From: Peribacillus frigoritolerans
GTDB lineage: Bacteria; Bacillota; Bacilli; Bacillales; DSM-1321
DNA length: 64,000 nt
Direction: 5' to 3'
NCBI RefSeq assembly: GCF_001636405.1
Contig: NZ_KV440950.1
Span: forward strand, 2,193,712 to 2,257,711
This document shows positions 29,915 through 37,697 of the stretch, piece by piece. Under the pieces are notes generated by a model. The model was given only the letters and a program-made list of their open reading frames with translations, had not been told where the DNA came from and made no database searches. A program made the position numbers and the translations under genes. The stretch's first letter is position 1. Every line of letters begins with the position of its first letter.

Positions 29915-31047
29915 TGAGTGAAGACAAGAAGCCGGAGTGGGTCGATCTTAACAATCAGGAAGGTTTTGCTTCTTCATTAAAGCCAGGTGTGGAATTAGCA
30001 GCCAGCCAAAACAAACCTTCAAAAAGCAAATTCGTCAAAAAACATAATGTAAACATACCGGTCCATGAACTTAAAGAGGGAATCATAAGAGGGGACAGGG
30101 CCAAGCTAGCCAAAGGGATTACATTGGTTGAAAGCAATGCATCCCACCATTTGGATCATGCACAGGAATTATTGCATAGCATCCTTCCTCATACAGGGAA
30201 CTCAATGCGCATCGGGATTTCCGGAGTGCCCGGTGCCGGGAAAAGTACCTTCATCGAGACGTTCGGAACCTACTTATGTGACAGGGGCCATAAGGTTGCC
30301 GTTCTAGCCGTCGACCCAAGCTCTTCGGTCAATGGCGGAAGTATACTGGGCGATAAGACAAGGATGGAGGAACTGGCTAGAAACCCCCATGCCTTCATAA
30401 GACCTTCACCATCCGAAGGAACTCTTGGCGGGGTTCACCGCAAAACGAGGGAAACGATGTTGCTTTGTGAAGCGGCAGGTTTTGATGTGATACTGATAGA
30501 AACTGTCGGGGTCGGTCAGAGTGAAGCTATAGTTCGAAGTATGGTCGACTTCTTCATGCTCCTTGTCCTAACGGGTGCCGGAGATGAATTGCAAGGGATG
30601 AAAAAAGGGATTCTGGAACTTGTGGACGGAATTGTTGTCAATAAGGCCGACGGCGAGAACCTCCCCCTGGCGATTAGGACGAAATCCGAATATAGCAGAA
30701 TCTTGCACTTCCTTCAGCCAGCCACAAAGGGTTGGGCAGGAAAGGCATATACTTGTTCCGCCATAACCGGTAAAGGAATTCCTGAACTTTGGGATGTATT
30801 GAATGAATTTTCCCAAATGACCAAGGAATCGGGTGTTTTTCAAGAACGGAGAAGAATGCAATCTAGGGAATGGCTTTATTCATTGATCGATCACCAGCTT
30901 AAAACGATGTTTTATAAAAATGAAACCGTCAAGAGTCTTCTCCCTATGCTCGAGAATCAAGTGATGTCAGGGAATAAAACGGTCACTGCTGCTGTTAAGC
31001 AGGCCTTTCAATCTTTTGCAGAAACATTTAAGTCTAATGAAAAATAA
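29914..31047 (+). CDS. meaB: Methylmalonyl-CoA mutase-associated GTPase MeaB
   Basis: G3E-family GTPase that gates cofactor loading and protects MutB from inactivation. 377 aa. Walker [16 protein letters not shown], then [20 protein letters not shown], switch segment [10 protein letters not shown] and the guanine-specificity motif VVNKAD are all present. The older name ArgK/LAO transport ATPase is a misannotation for this family. It overlaps mutB by one base. Confidence 0.95.
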   Translation: MSEDKKPEWVDLNNQEGFASSLKPGVELAASQNKPSKSKFVKKHNVNIPVHELKEGIIRGDRAKLAKGITLVESNASHHLDHAQELLHSILPHTGNSMRIGISGVPGAGKSTFIETFGTYLCDRGHKVAVLAVDPSSSVNGGSILGDKTRMEELARNPHAFIRPSPSEGTLGGVHRKTRETMLLCEAAGFDVILIETVGVGQSEAIVRSMVDFFMLLVLTGAGDELQGMKKGILELVDGIVVNKADGENLPLAIRTKSEYSRILHFLQPATKGWAGKAYTCSAITGKGIPELWDVLNEFSQMTKESGVFQERRRMQSREWLYSLIDHQLKTMFYKNETVKSLLPMLENQVMSGNKTVTAAVKQAFQSFAETFKSNEK

Positions 31048-31050
31048 ATG

Positions 31051-31097
31051 GGATGGGGCAGGCATGGATCTATTCCCACGCCTGCCCCATCCTTTTG
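31051..31097 (+). terminator. Terminator of mutA-mutB-meaB
   Basis: A 13-bp perfect stem, GGATGGGGCAGGC (31051-31063) with GCCTGCCCCATCC (31080-31092), followed by TTTTG. Confidence 0.9.
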
Positions 31098-31250
31098 TAA
31101 GTCTTGTTGTTACACACATGATTCCCGCTCCCCTTTCGTTTTAAACATGTTCGGAACGGATTATGCGGTTTTAACAGGTAAATTTATTGAATCACGAAGA
31201 GGCAATTGTTATGATAGGATTGAAGAGAAAACTTGGAAGGAGCAAATGCC

Positions 31251-31688
31251 ATGAATATGGATTTTAATTTTTTAATGAACGACGTAGTCAAACAGGCTCG
31301 CGATGAGATTAAGACTGCTGGATATACAGAACTGACCACTCCCGAAGAAGTAGAGGAAGTATTTGCACAAAAAGGAACGACACTTGTCATGGTAAACTCC
31401 GTTTGTGGCTGCGCTGGGGGAATAGCTAGACCTGCAGCTGCCCATGCAATCCATAATGATAAACGCCCAGATCAGCTTGTAACCGTTTTTGCTGGGCAAG
31501 ATAAAGAGGCGACGGAAAAAGCCCGTGATTATTTCGAAGGATATCCGCCGTCATCCCCATCATTTGCATTGCTGAAGGATGGAAAAATCATCACCATGAT
31601 AGAACGCCATGAAATTGAAGGGCACCACCCGATGTCTGTAGTAGAAAAATTACAAGACTACTTCGATCAATATTGCGAAGAAGTTTAA
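31251..31688 (+). CDS. brxB: Bacilliredoxin BrxB (YqiW)
   Basis: Thioredoxin-like disulfide isomerase that removes bacillithiol from S-bacillithiolated proteins after oxidative stress. 145 aa from ATG 31251 (GGAAGGAG site), the usual length; six upstream codons are not conserved. The catalytic CGC motif is in [16 protein letters not shown] near residue 55. The rest ([20 protein letters not shown]) is close to B. subtilis YqiW. Confidence 0.95.
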   Translation: MNMDFNFLMNDVVKQARDEIKTAGYTELTTPEEVEEVFAQKGTTLVMVNSVCGCAGGIARPAAAHAIHNDKRPDQLVTVFAGQDKEATEKARDYFEGYPPSSPSFALLKDGKIITMIERHEIEGHHPMSVVEKLQDYFDQYCEEV

Positions 31689-31704
31689 TCCATATCGATA
31701 AACT

Positions 31705-31733
31705 AAAAACCCGCCCAATCGGCGGGTTTTAGT
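31705..31733 (+). terminator. brxB terminator, left copy
   Basis: AAACCCGCC (31707-31715) pairs with GGCGGGTTT (31721-31729) around CAATC. A second copy of this hairpin (aacccgcccaatcggtgggt) lies at 32657-32676, on the far side of the repeat array. Confidence 0.85.
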
Positions 31734-31755
31734 TTGTCGACAAAAAGAGATTCGG

Positions 31756-31976
31756 AATGGTCTCACCCGAACCAAGATCTTAGAACAAGTCTAGAATTTC
31801 ATAGGTGGTTTTTACTTTAAATCATAATTGGATTGCAGCGATTACGACAGCCCTCCCGGATATTTGGCTTTTATGCCCCTTTAGGTGCTTGCTTTAATGA
31901 GGCTTTGGTAGACAGTCGGCGGAAAGGGAGTGGATTTCTGGAATCAACTGAAATGTAATTTTAAGAAAAAAACTGA
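31756..31976 (-). repeat. Tandem repeat unit 1 (degenerate)
   Basis: Starts near CACCCGAACCAAG and ends in the shared GGCGGAAAGGGAGTGGATTT block. The central hairpin core is strongly altered (CAGCCCTCCCGGATATTTGG in place of the usual blocks). It is the oldest-looking copy. Confidence 0.75.
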
Positions 31977-32187
31977 GGCTGGACATCCCGAACCAAGTTT
32001 TAGAACAGGTGACCTTGATTTGTTTTACATTGATCCTAACTGGATGGAAGAAATGAGCGACACTCCTGCCGAGTAACTGGCTAGCCGAGACCCCACAGGC
32101 GCTTGCGCTGAGGAGGCCTGGCAGACGTCGGCGGAAAGGGAGCGGATTTCTGGAATCAACTGAAATGTAATTTTTAGAAAACCAGAA
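31977..32187 (-). repeat. Tandem repeat unit 2
   Basis: 211 bp. Core blocks on the + strand: GCGACACTCCTGCCGAGTAA, GGCTAGCCGAGACCCCACAG, GCGCTTGCGCTGAGGAGGC, GGCGGAAAGGGAGCGG. From CCCGAACCAAG through GAGGAGGC it looks identical to unit 4. Confidence 0.88.
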
Positions 32188-32402
32188 GGCTGGACACATC
32201 CCGAACCAAATTTAAGAACAGGTGATCCTTGATTGTGTTTACATTGATCCTTAATGGATGGAAGAAATGAGCGACACTCCTGCCGAGTAACTGGCTAGCC
32301 GAGACCCCACAGGCGCTTGCGCTGAGGAGGCTTGGCAGACAGCCGGCGGAAAGGGAGCGGATTTCTGGAATCAATAGAAATGTAATTTTTAGAAAACCTG
32401 TA
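32188..32402 (-). repeat. Tandem repeat unit 3
   Basis: 215 bp. Same core as units 2 and 4, with scattered differences left of the core (for example AACCAAATTTAAG and GATCCTTGATTGTG). Confidence 0.88.
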
Positions 32403-32615
32403 GGCTGGACACATCCCGAACCAAGTTTTAGAACAGGTGACCTTGATTTGTTTTACATTGATCCTAACTGGATGGAAGAAATGAGCGACACTCCTGCCGA
32501 GTAACTGGCTAGCCGAGACCCCACAGGCGCTTGCGCTGAGGAGGCTTGGTAGACAGTCGGCGGAAAGGGAGTGGATTTCTGGAATCAATAGAAATACTTT
32601 TTTAAGAAAAAAACT
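32403..32615 (-). repeat. Tandem repeat unit 4
   Basis: 213 bp. Nearly identical to unit 2 on the left and core parts, while its right end (TTGGTAGACAGTCGGCGG) resembles unit 1. This mosaic is expected from unequal exchange or gene conversion. Confidence 0.88.
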
Positions 32616-32654
32616 ATATGAAAACTGGCTTTTGTTCGAATTTTGTCTACAGTC

Positions 32655-32683
32655 TGAACCCGCCCAATCGGTGGGTTTTTTTA
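32655..32683 (+). terminator. brxB terminator, right copy
   Basis: AACCCGCC-CAATC-GGTGGGTT followed by TTTTT. It differs from the left copy by one base in the right arm. Confidence 0.8.
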
Positions 32684-32822
32684 TTCATGAAATTGCATAA
32701 GTCAGGAACTTTTGGGAAAGAAGATAGATATGGAGGCGGATATATTACCTTTGATAAGAAAGCACGAAGCCAGATGTGGAGTTATGATAATATTCTGAAA
32801 AATGAATCTATTATTTACGTTA

Positions 32823-32850
32823 TTGAATAATTATTAGAGTGTGTTAAAAT
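32823..32850 (+). promoter_or_regulatory. Probable vegetative promoter of artPQR
   Basis: TTGAAT (32823-32828) and TAAAAT (32845-32850) are separated by 16 bp. A small palindrome, TACAC-ATTA-GTGTA, lies just downstream at 32850-32863 and could be an operator. The element array ends 140 bp upstream. Confidence 0.5.
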
Positions 32851-32941
32851 ACACATTAGTGTATGAATATTAGTTATTCGAAATTTAACTAACCTAATTT
32901 AATAACAAGAGAATTGAAAATATCATTTTGGAGGAATAATA

Positions 32942-33751
32942 ATGAAGTTGAAAAAGCAGTTAGCATTGTTGCTTACTTCTATTTTATTAGTAGGTATTTT
33001 AGCGGCATGCGGAACATCAGAGAAAGAAGATAAGAACACAGCTGACAATGAAGACAAGAAGGTCCTGGTAATGGGAACATCTGCGGATTATCCGCCATTT
33101 GAATTTGTTGAAACATCTAAAAGTGATGAAATCCAAGGATTTGACATTGATATCGCTAAAGCAATCGGAAAAAAATTAGGTTATGAGGTCGAAGTGAAGG
33201 ACATTGACTTTAATAGTCTTGTGCCTGCCCTGGAAAATAAATCGGTCGATTTCGTCATCTCCGGAATGACTCCAACAGAAAAACGTGAACAATCAGTCGA
33301 TTTCAGTGATATTTACTATACAGCTAAAAACATGATCATCACGACAAAGGACAGTAAAATCAAAACTGTTGAAGATTTAAAAGGGAAAACGGTAGGCGTA
33401 CAGCTTGCATCCATTCAGGAGACATTGGCAAATGACTTGAATAAATCCCAAGATATCGGGATGAAAGTTGAAAAACGGAATCGTATTCCTGAGGTTGTTC
33501 AAGAAATGTCAACAGGACGTTTTGACGCCGTGATCATGGAAGATACTGTGGCAAAAGGCTACTTGAAAGATAATAAAGAATTGGTTGGCCATTTGATCAA
33601 GTCTGGTGATCAAGATGCAGGTTCGGCAATCGCTTTCCAAAAAGGAAGCAAGTTAACTGAAGAATTCAATGCCGAGTTGAAAAAAATGATGGAAAATGGT
33701 GAAATGGAAAAATTAATATTAAAATGGTTCGGTGGCAGTGAAACTGAATAA
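32942..33751 (+). CDS. artP: Amino-acid ABC transporter substrate-binding lipoprotein (ArtP-like)
   Basis: 269 aa. Lipoprotein signal peptide with lipobox LAAC at residues 20-23, followed by an acidic linker and a type-2 periplasmic-binding-protein fold (VMGTSADYPPFEFVE, GFDIDIAKAIGKKLGYEVEV, VDFVISGMTPTEKREQSVDF). Position and order match B. subtilis artPQR (yqiXYZ), a high-affinity arginine transporter. Substrate arginine is inferred from that synteny; other polar amino acids cannot be excluded. GGAGG site before ATG. Confidence 0.92.
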   Translation: MKLKKQLALLLTSILLVGILAACGTSEKEDKNTADNEDKKVLVMGTSADYPPFEFVETSKSDEIQGFDIDIAKAIGKKLGYEVEVKDIDFNSLVPALENKSVDFVISGMTPTEKREQSVDFSDIYYTAKNMIITTKDSKIKTVEDLKGKTVGVQLASIQETLANDLNKSQDIGMKVEKRNRIPEVVQEMSTGRFDAVIMEDTVAKGYLKDNKELVGHLIKSGDQDAGSAIAFQKGSKLTEEFNAELKKMMENGEMEKLILKWFGGSETE

Positions 33752-33766
33752 AACAGAGAGATGAAA

Positions 33767-33797
33767 AGCGTTCAGAATGCCTTCTGAACGTTTTTCC
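33767..33797 (+). terminator. Intra-operon hairpin between artP and artQ
   Basis: CGTTCAGAA (33769-33777) pairs with TTCTGAACG (33782-33790), then TTTTT. It likely ends most transcripts after artP, so the binding protein is made in excess over the membrane parts. Confidence 0.75.
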
Positions 33798-33870
33798 GCG
33801 CTTTATTGTCAATAAAATGAAGCAGGAGGAAGGCCCAAGATAACGGCCTTCATAAGAGAGGATGAATGGA

Positions 33871-34530
33871 GTGAATCTGGAATTTGAAAGGATTATGCCT
33901 TCCCTTCCATATATCCTGGAGGGAATACCGACTACATTAAAGGTTGTAGCGGTAGCGGCAGTAATCGGATTTGTTTTGGGAATATTATTATCTATACTTA
34001 AAATCAGCAGAATCAAGCCATTGAATTGGATTGCTGACTTTTATACATCCATTTTTCGCGGTACCCCTTTGGTGCTGCAATTAATGCTGATTTATTTTGG
34101 TTCACCACAAATATTAGGGATTCAAATCGAAGCGTTCCAAGCAGCATTTTTAGCATTCGGGCTAAATTCAGCTGCATATATCTCTGAAATTATCAGGGGA
34201 GGCATTTTAGCGGTCGATAAAGGCCAACGAGAGGCTGCACTTGCACTTGGGGTTCCCTATTCAGGGATGATGCTTAATATTATCCTTCCGCAGGCCATCA
34301 AGAACATTCTGCCATCCCTTGTTAACGAATTGATTTCCTTAACGAAGGAATCAGCCGTTGTCACAATTATTGGATTAGGGGATATCATGCGCCGTGCTTA
34401 TATTGTCGGCGGTGAGACATATAAATTCTTCGAGCCGATTTTATTTGCCGGTCTCATTTATTATGTGATGGTCATGATTCTCACCATCTTAGGCAAAGTG
34501 ATTGAAAGGAGAATGAGACGCAGTGATTAA
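33871..34530 (+). CDS. artQ: Amino-acid ABC transporter permease (ArtQ-like)
   Basis: 219 aa HisM/GlnP-type permease with about five membrane helices. The EAA loop, which contacts the ATPase, is [24 protein letters not shown] 33871 is 8 bp after GAGAGGA; the ATG at 33862 overlaps that site and is less likely. It overlaps artR by 8 bp. Confidence 0.93.
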   Translation: MNLEFERIMPSLPYILEGIPTTLKVVAVAAVIGFVLGILLSILKISRIKPLNWIADFYTSIFRGTPLVLQLMLIYFGSPQILGIQIEAFQAAFLAFGLNSAAYISEIIRGGILAVDKGQREAALALGVPYSGMMLNIILPQAIKNILPSLVNELISLTKESAVVTIIGLGDIMRRAYIVGGETYKFFEPILFAGLIYYVMVMILTILGKVIERRMRRSD

Positions 34531-35245
34531 AATTGATGGACTCAAAAAAAATTATGGTAAGCTCGAGGTTTTAAAGGGAATCAGCACCGAGATAGGACAG
34601 GGTGAAGTGGTAGCGATCATCGGTCCATCCGGCTCGGGAAAATCAACTTTCTTGCGCTGCATCAATATGCTTGAAACTCCAACTGATGGTCAAATCAGGT
34701 TTAAAGATCAAATCATCACTGATAAAAAGACCAATATCATGAAAGTGCGTGAAAATGTCGGAATGGTATTTCAGCATTTTCATTTATTTCCACATAAAAC
34801 CGTACTGGAGAATTTGATATATGCACCTATGAAAGTGAAAAAATTATCAAAGGCCGAGGCTGTAAAACAAGCTCGTGAGCTCTTGACTAAAGTCGGTTTG
34901 GCCGATAAAGAATCGACTTATCCGAATCGTCTGTCAGGCGGACAAAAACAAAGGGTCGCGATTGCACGGGCATTGGCAATGAACCCGGAAGTAATGCTTT
35001 TCGATGAGCCGACTTCAGCGCTTGACCCCGAGATGGTAAAAGAAGTGCTCGAGGTTATGAAGTCACTGGCACATACGGGGATGACCATGCTGATTGTAAC
35101 GCATGAAATGGGCTTCGCCAAAGAAGTGGCCGATCGAGTACTATTCCTGGACGGGGGTCTGCTCGTTGAGGAAAGTGCTCCGGAAGATTTCTTTTCCAAT
35201 CCGAAAAGCCAGCGTGCAAAAGACTTCTTGGAAAAAGTTTTATAA
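34523..35245 (+). CDS. artR: Amino-acid ABC transporter ATP-binding protein (ArtR-like)
   Basis: 240 aa ABC ATPase of the polar amino acid uptake group. Walker [11 protein letters not shown]-loop [17 protein letters not shown], signature [15 protein letters not shown], Walker [17 protein letters not shown] and the H-loop in [15 protein letters not shown] are all intact. A terminator follows at 35273-35308. Confidence 0.95.
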   Translation: MIKIDGLKKNYGKLEVLKGISTEIGQGEVVAIIGPSGSGKSTFLRCINMLETPTDGQIRFKDQIITDKKTNIMKVRENVGMVFQHFHLFPHKTVLENLIYAPMKVKKLSKAEAVKQARELLTKVGLADKESTYPNRLSGGQKQRVAIARALAMNPEVMLFDEPTSALDPEMVKEVLEVMKSLAHTGMTMLIVTHEMGFAKEVADRVLFLDGGLLVEESAPEDFFSNPKSQRAKDFLEKVL

Positions 35246-35272
35246 GCTAAAGCAAATAGTATATAATTGTGA

Positions 35273-35308
35273 AAAAAGGTAACGTTTAGTTACCTTTTTT
35301 ATTTTTTT
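35273..35308 (+). terminator. Terminator of artPQR
   Basis: AAAAAAGGTAAC pairs with GTTACCTTTTTT, with GTTTA between the arms, followed by ATTTTTTT. Confidence 0.88.
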
Positions 35309-35435
35309 CCTATAATGTATTTTTGCGTGCATGTATTTAGAAAAATTGGAAATTTAACTCACAAAGGACTGTAAAAATTTCTGATTTCCTGATAGTATTA
35401 TAATAGATGGAGAAAGAGCCAGGTGATACATAACA

Positions 35436-36425
35436 ATGTTTAAAATCGGATACAGGACGATTAAAACTGCTTTGGGGGCCACCCTGGCAATTATTATTGC
35501 ACAAATGCTTAATCTCGAATATTTCTCTGCCGCGGGAATCATTGCGATCTTATGCATCCAAGTTACAAAAAAGAAGTCGGTGTATGTCTCCTGGCACCGG
35601 TTTTTAGCTTGTTTGATCGCAATGGCCTATGCATCCCTATTATTTCAGTTCATTGCATTCCATCCGCTGATAATAGGTTTGATTCTCTTGATTTTCATTC
35701 CAACGGCAGTTGCCTTGAAGATTAATGAGGGGATCGTGACGAGCAGCGTCATCATCATGCACCTATATGGGTCCGGTAACATCACTTTTTCCCTGCTGAT
35801 CAATGAAACGATATTAATTGCAGTTGGAGTTGGAGTGGCACTTGTCATGAATCTGTACATGCCCAGTGTCGATGACAAACTGCTGGCCTATCAGGAAAGT
35901 ATCGAAACGAACTTCAGTGCGATCTTGATGGGAATTGTCCGCTATTTGAGGGATAATGATCACACATGGGATGGTAAGGAAATCACCGAAACAGCCAACC
36001 TTCTTAATCAAGCCAAGAGCCTTGCCTTCAGGGACGTGGAAAATCATTTCTTAAGGGAAGAAGACCTGTATTACCATTATTTCAAAATGCGTGAAAAGCA
36101 ATTTGAAATAATTGAACGAATTCTTCCCCTGGTCACGAATATTCCGTTGGTCGTCAAGCAAAGCGGGATAGTGGCTGATTTTATAGAAGATTTGGCAGAA
36201 AACGTCCACCCACAAAATACGGCCATCCTTTATCTGAAGAAGCTTGAAGAAATGGAGATCCATTTTAGGGGAATGGCACTGCCGCATACACGTGAAGAAT
36301 TCGAATCCAGGGCTGCATTACTGCAGCTCATGAAGGAAATGGAGCGCTATTTATTGTTGAAGCATTCCTTCAAGGGATTACCCAAGCTGACCGGCAACCG
36401 AATGAAAAAGAGGCACTTGGCTTAA
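35436..36425 (+). CDS. yqjA: Aromatic acid exporter family (DUF939) membrane protein YqjA
   Basis: 329 aa. The N-terminal 150 residues form about four to five membrane helices (KTALGATLAIIIAQML, AAGIIAILCIQV, LIIGLILLIFIPTAVAL, ILIAVGVGVALVMNLYMP). A soluble, helical C-terminal domain follows. This is the ArAE_1/DUF939 architecture of B. subtilis YqjA. The substrate is unknown. Confidence 0.88.
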   Translation: MFKIGYRTIKTALGATLAIIIAQMLNLEYFSAAGIIAILCIQVTKKKSVYVSWHRFLACLIAMAYASLLFQFIAFHPLIIGLILLIFIPTAVALKINEGIVTSSVIIMHLYGSGNITFSLLINETILIAVGVGVALVMNLYMPSVDDKLLAYQESIETNFSAILMGIVRYLRDNDHTWDGKEITETANLLNQAKSLAFRDVENHFLREEDLYYHYFKMREKQFEIIERILPLVTNIPLVVKQSGIVADFIEDLAENVHPQNTAILYLKKLEEMEIHFRGMALPHTREEFESRAALLQLMKEMERYLLLKHSFKGLPKLTGNRMKKRHLA

Positions 36426-36455
36426 ACTAAGCAAAAAAGTAAAGGAATGATACAA

Positions 36456-36971
36456 ATGAAATGGATCCTTTCTTTGTTGCTTATGCTATCTTTGTGGCCG
36501 TTACAGGTACAGGCCCAGCCTCAATCGGTTAAGCCTGGCGATCCGTTTATCATAATCAATAAAGCCAACAATAAATTGGCGTTCATTGATGATAACGAGG
36601 TCAAGGAGATTCTGCCGGTCGGTACGGGAAAGAGTCAGGAACTGACACCTGAAGGGATCTTCACGGTCAAAGTAAAAGCGGTCAATCCATATTACCGGAA
36701 AAAGAATATTCCTGGCGGTGATCCCAGGAACCCTTTGGGGTCGCGGTGGATTGGATTCGATGCGCGAAATACCGATGGGAGGATATACGGCATACATGGT
36801 ACGAATCAGCCATCATCGATTGGTGAATATATTTCAAATGGCTGTGTACGGATGCATAAATCCGATGTGGAGCGTTTGTACGAAAAAGTCCCCATCGGCA
36901 CTAAGGTGTTGATCACCCTATCGAACGAGGATTTTAAAACGCTGGCTAAGAAAAACGGAGCGATAAAATAA
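36456..36971 (+). CDS. L,D-transpeptidase (YkuD domain), secreted
   Basis: 171 aa from ATG 36456, 10 bp after AAAGGA; the ATG at 36447 is too close to that site. Signal peptide about 1-20 (WILSLLLMLSLWPLQVQAQA-type). The YkuD catalytic motif is complete: His in GIHGT and Cys in SNGCVRMHKSD. It would make or remodel 3-3 peptidoglycan cross-links or transfer murein peptides at the cell surface. It sits 30 bp after yqjA. A short hairpin at 36973-36998 ends it. Confidence 0.9.
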   Translation: MKWILSLLLMLSLWPLQVQAQPQSVKPGDPFIIINKANNKLAFIDDNEVKEILPVGTGKSQELTPEGIFTVKVKAVNPYYRKKNIPGGDPRNPLGSRWIGFDARNTDGRIYGIHGTNQPSSIGEYISNGCVRMHKSDVERLYEKVPIGTKVLITLSNEDFKTLAKKNGAIK

Positions 36972-36972
36972 A

Positions 36973-36998
36973 GAGAGGGAAGCTTTTTGCTCCCCTCC
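36973..36998. terminator. Hairpin between the L,D-transpeptidase and prli42
   Basis: GAGGGAAGC pairs with GCTCCCCTC around TTTTT; the T-run of the loop and the convergent genes suggest two-way use. Confidence 0.5.
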
Positions 36999-37008
36999 CC
37001 GGTGTCTA

Positions 37009-37104
37009 TTACAAAAGAAATGCGATACCTGATAATAAGCTCGTTAATAACATTGAGATAAGCATTAAATACACGACGATCTTTCTGATTTTCCTGTTTC
37101 CCAT
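37009..37104 (-). CDS. prli42: Stressosome-associated miniprotein Prli42
   Basis: A 31-codon gene on the minus strand with an AGGGAGAG ribosome site. The peptide starts MGNRKIRKIVVYLMLISMLL: a basic N-terminus followed by one hydrophobic helix (about residues 10-31). This is the pattern of Prli42, the membrane miniprotein that anchors the stressosome (RsbR) in Listeria and is conserved in Bacillus. The identification rests on family resemblance and length. The stressosome genes are outside this window. Confidence 0.8.
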   Translation of the reverse strand: MGNRKIRKIVVYLMLISMLLTSLLSGIAFLL

Positions 37105-37271
37105 ATGCTCTCTCCCTTAATACAGTTTGATTGATTTTATTTTAACTTGAACATTTAGTAGAAACAAGTAAAAGTATAATGTTCATATTATTCCGAATCT
37201 TAAAAGGCTTTAATGCAAGATTAGTAGTATTTTAATGGAGTCATCCAATAATACATAGCATGGGGGTTTTT

Positions 37272-37697
37272 ATGATGATTAAAAATATCGATCATATCGG
37301 TATTGCCGTCAAGTCACTAGATGAAGCCTTGCCGTTTTACACGGAAACGTTGAAATTGAAACTTGAAGGAATCGAGACAGTGGAGAGCCAAGGAGTGAAA
37401 GTGGCCTTCATCCTGGCAGGCAATACCCGTTTGGAATTGTTGGAAGCGTTGTCACCTGCAAGCCCAATCGCCAAATTCATCGAAAAACGCGGTGAAGGGA
37501 TTCATCATGTGGCACTAGGCGTCGATGACATCGAAGATAGAATAAAAGAAATCAAAGAAGCTGGATTGCGCATGATTGATGATTCATCAAGAAAGGGAGC
37601 GCACAATGCGGATGTTGCTTTCGTTCATCCAAAGTCTACCGCGGGAGTATTATATGAGCTTTGTGAACAAGCATTATCAAAGGAGGAGCAGAAATGA
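37272..37697 (+). CDS. mce: Methylmalonyl-CoA epimerase
   Basis: VOC-fold metal enzyme that racemizes (S)- and (R)-methylmalonyl-CoA, linking propionyl-CoA carboxylase to MutAB. About 141 aa from ATG 37272 (GGGGGT site; ATG 37275 and 37260 are alternatives). Metal ligands are visible in NIDHIGIAVKSLDEALPFY, EGIHHVALGVDDIEDRI and GVLYELCEQ. It overlaps the carboxylase gene by 4 bp (ATGA), fixing its pathway role. Confidence 0.93.
   Translation: MMIKNIDHIGIAVKSLDEALPFYTETLKLKLEGIETVESQGVKVAFILAGNTRLELLEALSPASPIAKFIEKRGEGIHHVALGVDDIEDRIKEIKEAGLRMIDDSSRKGAHNADVAFVHPKSTAGVLYELCEQALSKEEQK

Larger units (their letters stand above)
31730..32656. mobile_element. Non-coding element with inverted-repeat ends carrying a four-unit tandem array
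   Basis: The left end TAGTTTGTCGACAAAA (31730-31745) matches the reverse complement of the right end (32641-32656, CAGACTGTAGACAAAA) at 12 of 16 bases. The left end matches the right end of the 16 kb IS1182 remnant, and the right end matches that element's left end (14 of 16 each). It is therefore the same element type in opposite orientation. It carries no transposase. It is flanked by two copies of the brxB terminator hairpin. Confidence 0.65.

Noticed and set aside
31894..32588. Overlapping minus-strand ORFs (about 66-101 aa) through the tandem array, each containing a similar peptide with GVSASQLLGRSVAHFF
   Set aside because: They arise only because the repeat happens to be open on that strand. 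Frames differ between units, no ribosome sites are present, and the sequence is dominated by hairpins.
31756..32615. CRISPR array
   Set aside because: Repeats are about 214 bp with no short direct repeats or unique spacers, and no cas genes occur in the window.
32618..32830. 70-aa plus-strand ORF between the array and artP
   Set aside because: It reads through the element end and the right terminator copy, has no ribosome site and resembles no protein.
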